A stretch of DNA of 6,441 bases from Spirochaetales bacterium (GTDB lineage: Bacteria; Spirochaetota; Spirochaetia; Sphaerochaetales; Sphaerochaetaceae), in NCBI GenBank assembly GCA_022785155.1, contig JALFRH010000015.1, positions 1 to 6,441 on the forward strand. The letters are read 5' to 3'. A program made the position numbers and the translations under genes. Under the pieces are notes generated by a model. It was not told the origin of the DNA. It was given only the letters and a program-made list of their open reading frames with translations, and ran no database searches. This document shows, one piece after another, positions 5,082 through 6,441 of this stretch (position 1 is the stretch's first letter; every line of letters begins with the position of its first letter).

Positions 5082-5907
5082 TATCTATACTCTCCAGTCT
5101 TTCCTTTACCTTTAGATACTGACTGCAAGGGGTACTGGCTCCTGCCGTCAAACCTATTATATCATAAGCGAAAACCTCGTTGGGAATAGAATCTTCGCTT
5201 TCCACCAGGAAAGAAGGGCATCCCCTTCTTTTGGCAGCCGCCACCAGTTCGTTGGCGTTGGCGGAGTGTCTATCCCCCACAACAACTACAGCGTCCACAT
5301 TCCCAGCCAGATTCTCCACACAGGTTCTTCTTACAATGGAAGCCCTGCATATTGTATTGACCAACTCTATTTCTATTCCCTTTTTACTTCCTGTTTCAAT
5401 TATTTCATTTAAAACTGGAATAGAAAAAGTCGTCTGCACCACCCCTCTATACTTTCCGGGGGCGATATCATCCAAATCCTGGGGGGAGGAGACCACAATG
5501 ACCGACGAGTTGGAAGAACCTGAAAGGGATATTACTTCCGAGTGTCCTTTATAGCCCAGAACTATTACAGGCCTTTCAGACTCCCTCACAAGTCTCTGTC
5601 CCTTCAGTACTACAGGGCATGTGCAGTCTACAATCCAATTACCCCTGTCCGTCAGCTTTTTTCTCTCTTCGTCCTGTATTCCATGAGCTCTTATTATGAC
5701 AATGCCAGGTTCTTCTATTTCCTCAGGGCTTTTGATCATAAGGGCACCGGAATTCCTGAAGTTATCGGTGACCAAGGCATTATGGACTATCTCGCCATAG
5801 AAATATATCTTCCTGCCTTTATTCTCCAATAATACTTCTTCGGCAATCTTCAGGGCCCTTTCGACGCCCTTGCAGAAGCCTAGATTATTTGCCAAGACAA
5901 CTTTCAT
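5068..5907 (-). CDS. ispH: 4-hydroxy-3-methylbut-2-enyl diphosphate reductase (IspH/LytB)
   Basis: A 279-residue cytosolic [4Fe-4S] enzyme that makes isopentenyl and dimethylallyl diphosphate from HMBPP, the last step of the MEP pathway. All key residues are visible. Cluster cysteines are C12 (NNLGFCKGV), C97 (DCTCPVV) and C187 (NTICRAS). Substrate-pocket residues are H42 (EIVHN), H75 (IRAHG), E124 (GHSEV), T159/T160 (VQTTFS), S215 and N217 (HSANANE), and S258 (TAGASTP). Length is slightly below E. coli IspH (316), with no C-terminal extension and no fused ribosomal S1 domain, unlike some Clostridia. The ATG overlaps the secF stop by one base (TGATG) and no good Shine-Dalgarno lies 5-10 nt upstream, so translation probably depends on coupling to secF. 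The iron-sulfur cluster of this family is oxygen-sensitive, which fits an anaerobe. Confidence 0.96.
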   Translation of the reverse strand: MKVVLANNLGFCKGVERALKIAEEVLLENKGRKIYFYGEIVHNALVTDNFRNSGALMIKSPEEIEEPGIVIIRAHGIQDEERKKLTDRGNWIVDCTCPVVLKGQRLVRESERPVIVLGYKGHSEVISLSGSSNSSVIVVSSPQDLDDIAPGKYRGVVQTTFSIPVLNEIIETGSKKGIEIELVNTICRASIVRRTCVENLAGNVDAVVVVGDRHSANANELVAAAKRRGCPSFLVESEDSIPNEVFAYDIIGLTAGASTPCSQYLKVKERLESIDNGQQ

Positions 5908-6441
5908 CAGTCAACGAGGGAGTATTCCTCTTCCTCCTTCTTTTCCTTGATCTTATCAATCGGGAAGAATGAATGGAAAACCATCAACAGGGAAGGAGCT
6001 ATAAAGGAAGACGAATATGCTCCGATGACCAAGCCCCAAATCAGATTAATGGCAAAGAGCTTTATTTCCCCGGAACCGAATATTGCCAAAGGAACTATGG
6101 CAAAAAGAGTGGTGAGGGTAGTAATGGCTGTTCTTGTGAAAGACTGTCTTACAGAAAGGGAAACAAGAGTATATACATCCCCGCCTTTGGTGTTCCTTAT
6201 GTTCTCCCTTACCCTATCGAAAATGACAATGGTATTGTTGAGGGAGTATCCGATGATGGTAAGAACTGCGGCAATGGTGGTTCCTGAAACTTCAAGACGC
6301 AATATAGCCACAAAGGAAAGCATCATGAAAACATCGTGGAGCAAGGCGATGATGGAAGAGAGGGCATAGGAAAGCCTGAATCTCAGGGAGATATATATAA
6401 GAATAAGGACAAAGGCAATCAAAATAGCCAAAAGTGAAGAC
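5907..6441 (-). CDS. secF: Protein translocase subunit SecF, C-terminal part (partial)
   Basis: About 177 residues of the C-terminal end; the frame stays open to the right edge, so the start is outside the window. SecF with SecD is an inner-membrane RND-type accessory that uses the proton gradient to pull exported proteins from SecYEG. Five of SecF's six membrane segments are visible, with family blocks IYISLRFR, LLHDVF, TIIGYSLNNTIVIFDR, RVREN, TTLTTLFAIVPLAIFG, and GAYSSSFIAPSLL. The usual N-D of the GYS-x-ND-T motif reads N-N here, replacing an aspartate normally conserved in SecF. The protein ends in a charged tail (KIKEKKEEEEYSLVD). secD is expected just upstream, off the right edge. The stop codon overlaps the ispH start by one base. 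Confidence 0.93.
   Translation of the reverse strand, partial: SSLLAILIAFVLILIYISLRFRLSYALSSIIALLHDVFMMLSFVAILRLEVSGTTIAAVLTIIGYSLNNTIVIFDRVRENIRNTKGGDVYTLVSLSVRQSFTRTAITTLTTLFAIVPLAIFGSGEIKLFAINLIWGLVIGAYSSSFIAPSLLMVFHSFFPIDKIKEKKEEEEYSLVD

Noticed and set aside
5907..6431. Complete gene starting at the TTG at 6431
   Set aside because: The reading frame is open to the window edge and SecF's first membrane segment and periplasmic domain are absent, so it is the tail of a longer gene.

Overview
All genes in this window lie on the minus strand, so biological order runs from high to low coordinates. The order is secF (3' part) - ispH - rex - msrC (free-methionine-sulfoxide reductase) - [Thr T-box] thrS - pgsA - HAD phosphatase - rRNA promoter - first ~31 nt of 16S rRNA. 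It is dense bacterial chromosome of moderate GC. I see no mobile element, CRISPR array or plus-strand gene.

The organism is probably an anaerobic, fermentative bacterium, since Rex (an NADH/NAD+ sensor) and the oxygen-sensitive Fe-S enzyme IspH sit together. Three clues suggest a spirochaete, perhaps Sphaerochaeta-like: the 16S start ends in CTCAGAACG, the ThrRS lacks the N-terminal TGS domain, and the PgsA core (ELTDLMDG...FADTLSHVTYF) resembles spirochaetal PgsA as I remember it. Against this, a T-box leader is typical of Firmicutes. Either this is a spirochaete carrying a Firmicutes-type regulator, or the host is an unusual Firmicutes-related lineage. I cannot settle this from the window alone.

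Region 3886-6441 is one tightly packed transcription unit. secF/ispH and rex/msrC each overlap by one base (TGATG), and ispH/rex overlap by 14 nt. It joins protein export, the last step of the MEP isoprenoid pathway, redox-sensing repression and oxidised-methionine repair.

Region 3588-3885 (about 300 nt, no gene) holds a complete threonine T-box riboswitch. It has its own promoter, whose -10 box includes the msrC stop codon, followed by a Stem I with an ACC specifier, Stems II and III, and mutually exclusive antiterminator and terminator hairpins. It controls thrS (1851-3587), which is followed by a hairpin terminator.

Region 323-1764 is a two-gene unit, pgsA plus a HAD-IIB phosphatase (ATGA overlap), with its own promoter and a strong ribosome binding site. 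Region 1-322 has no protein gene. It holds a strong rRNA promoter with an AT-rich UP element, a ~210-nt leader with a boxA-like antitermination site and a UUCG hairpin, and the 5' end of 16S rRNA, which continues off the left edge.
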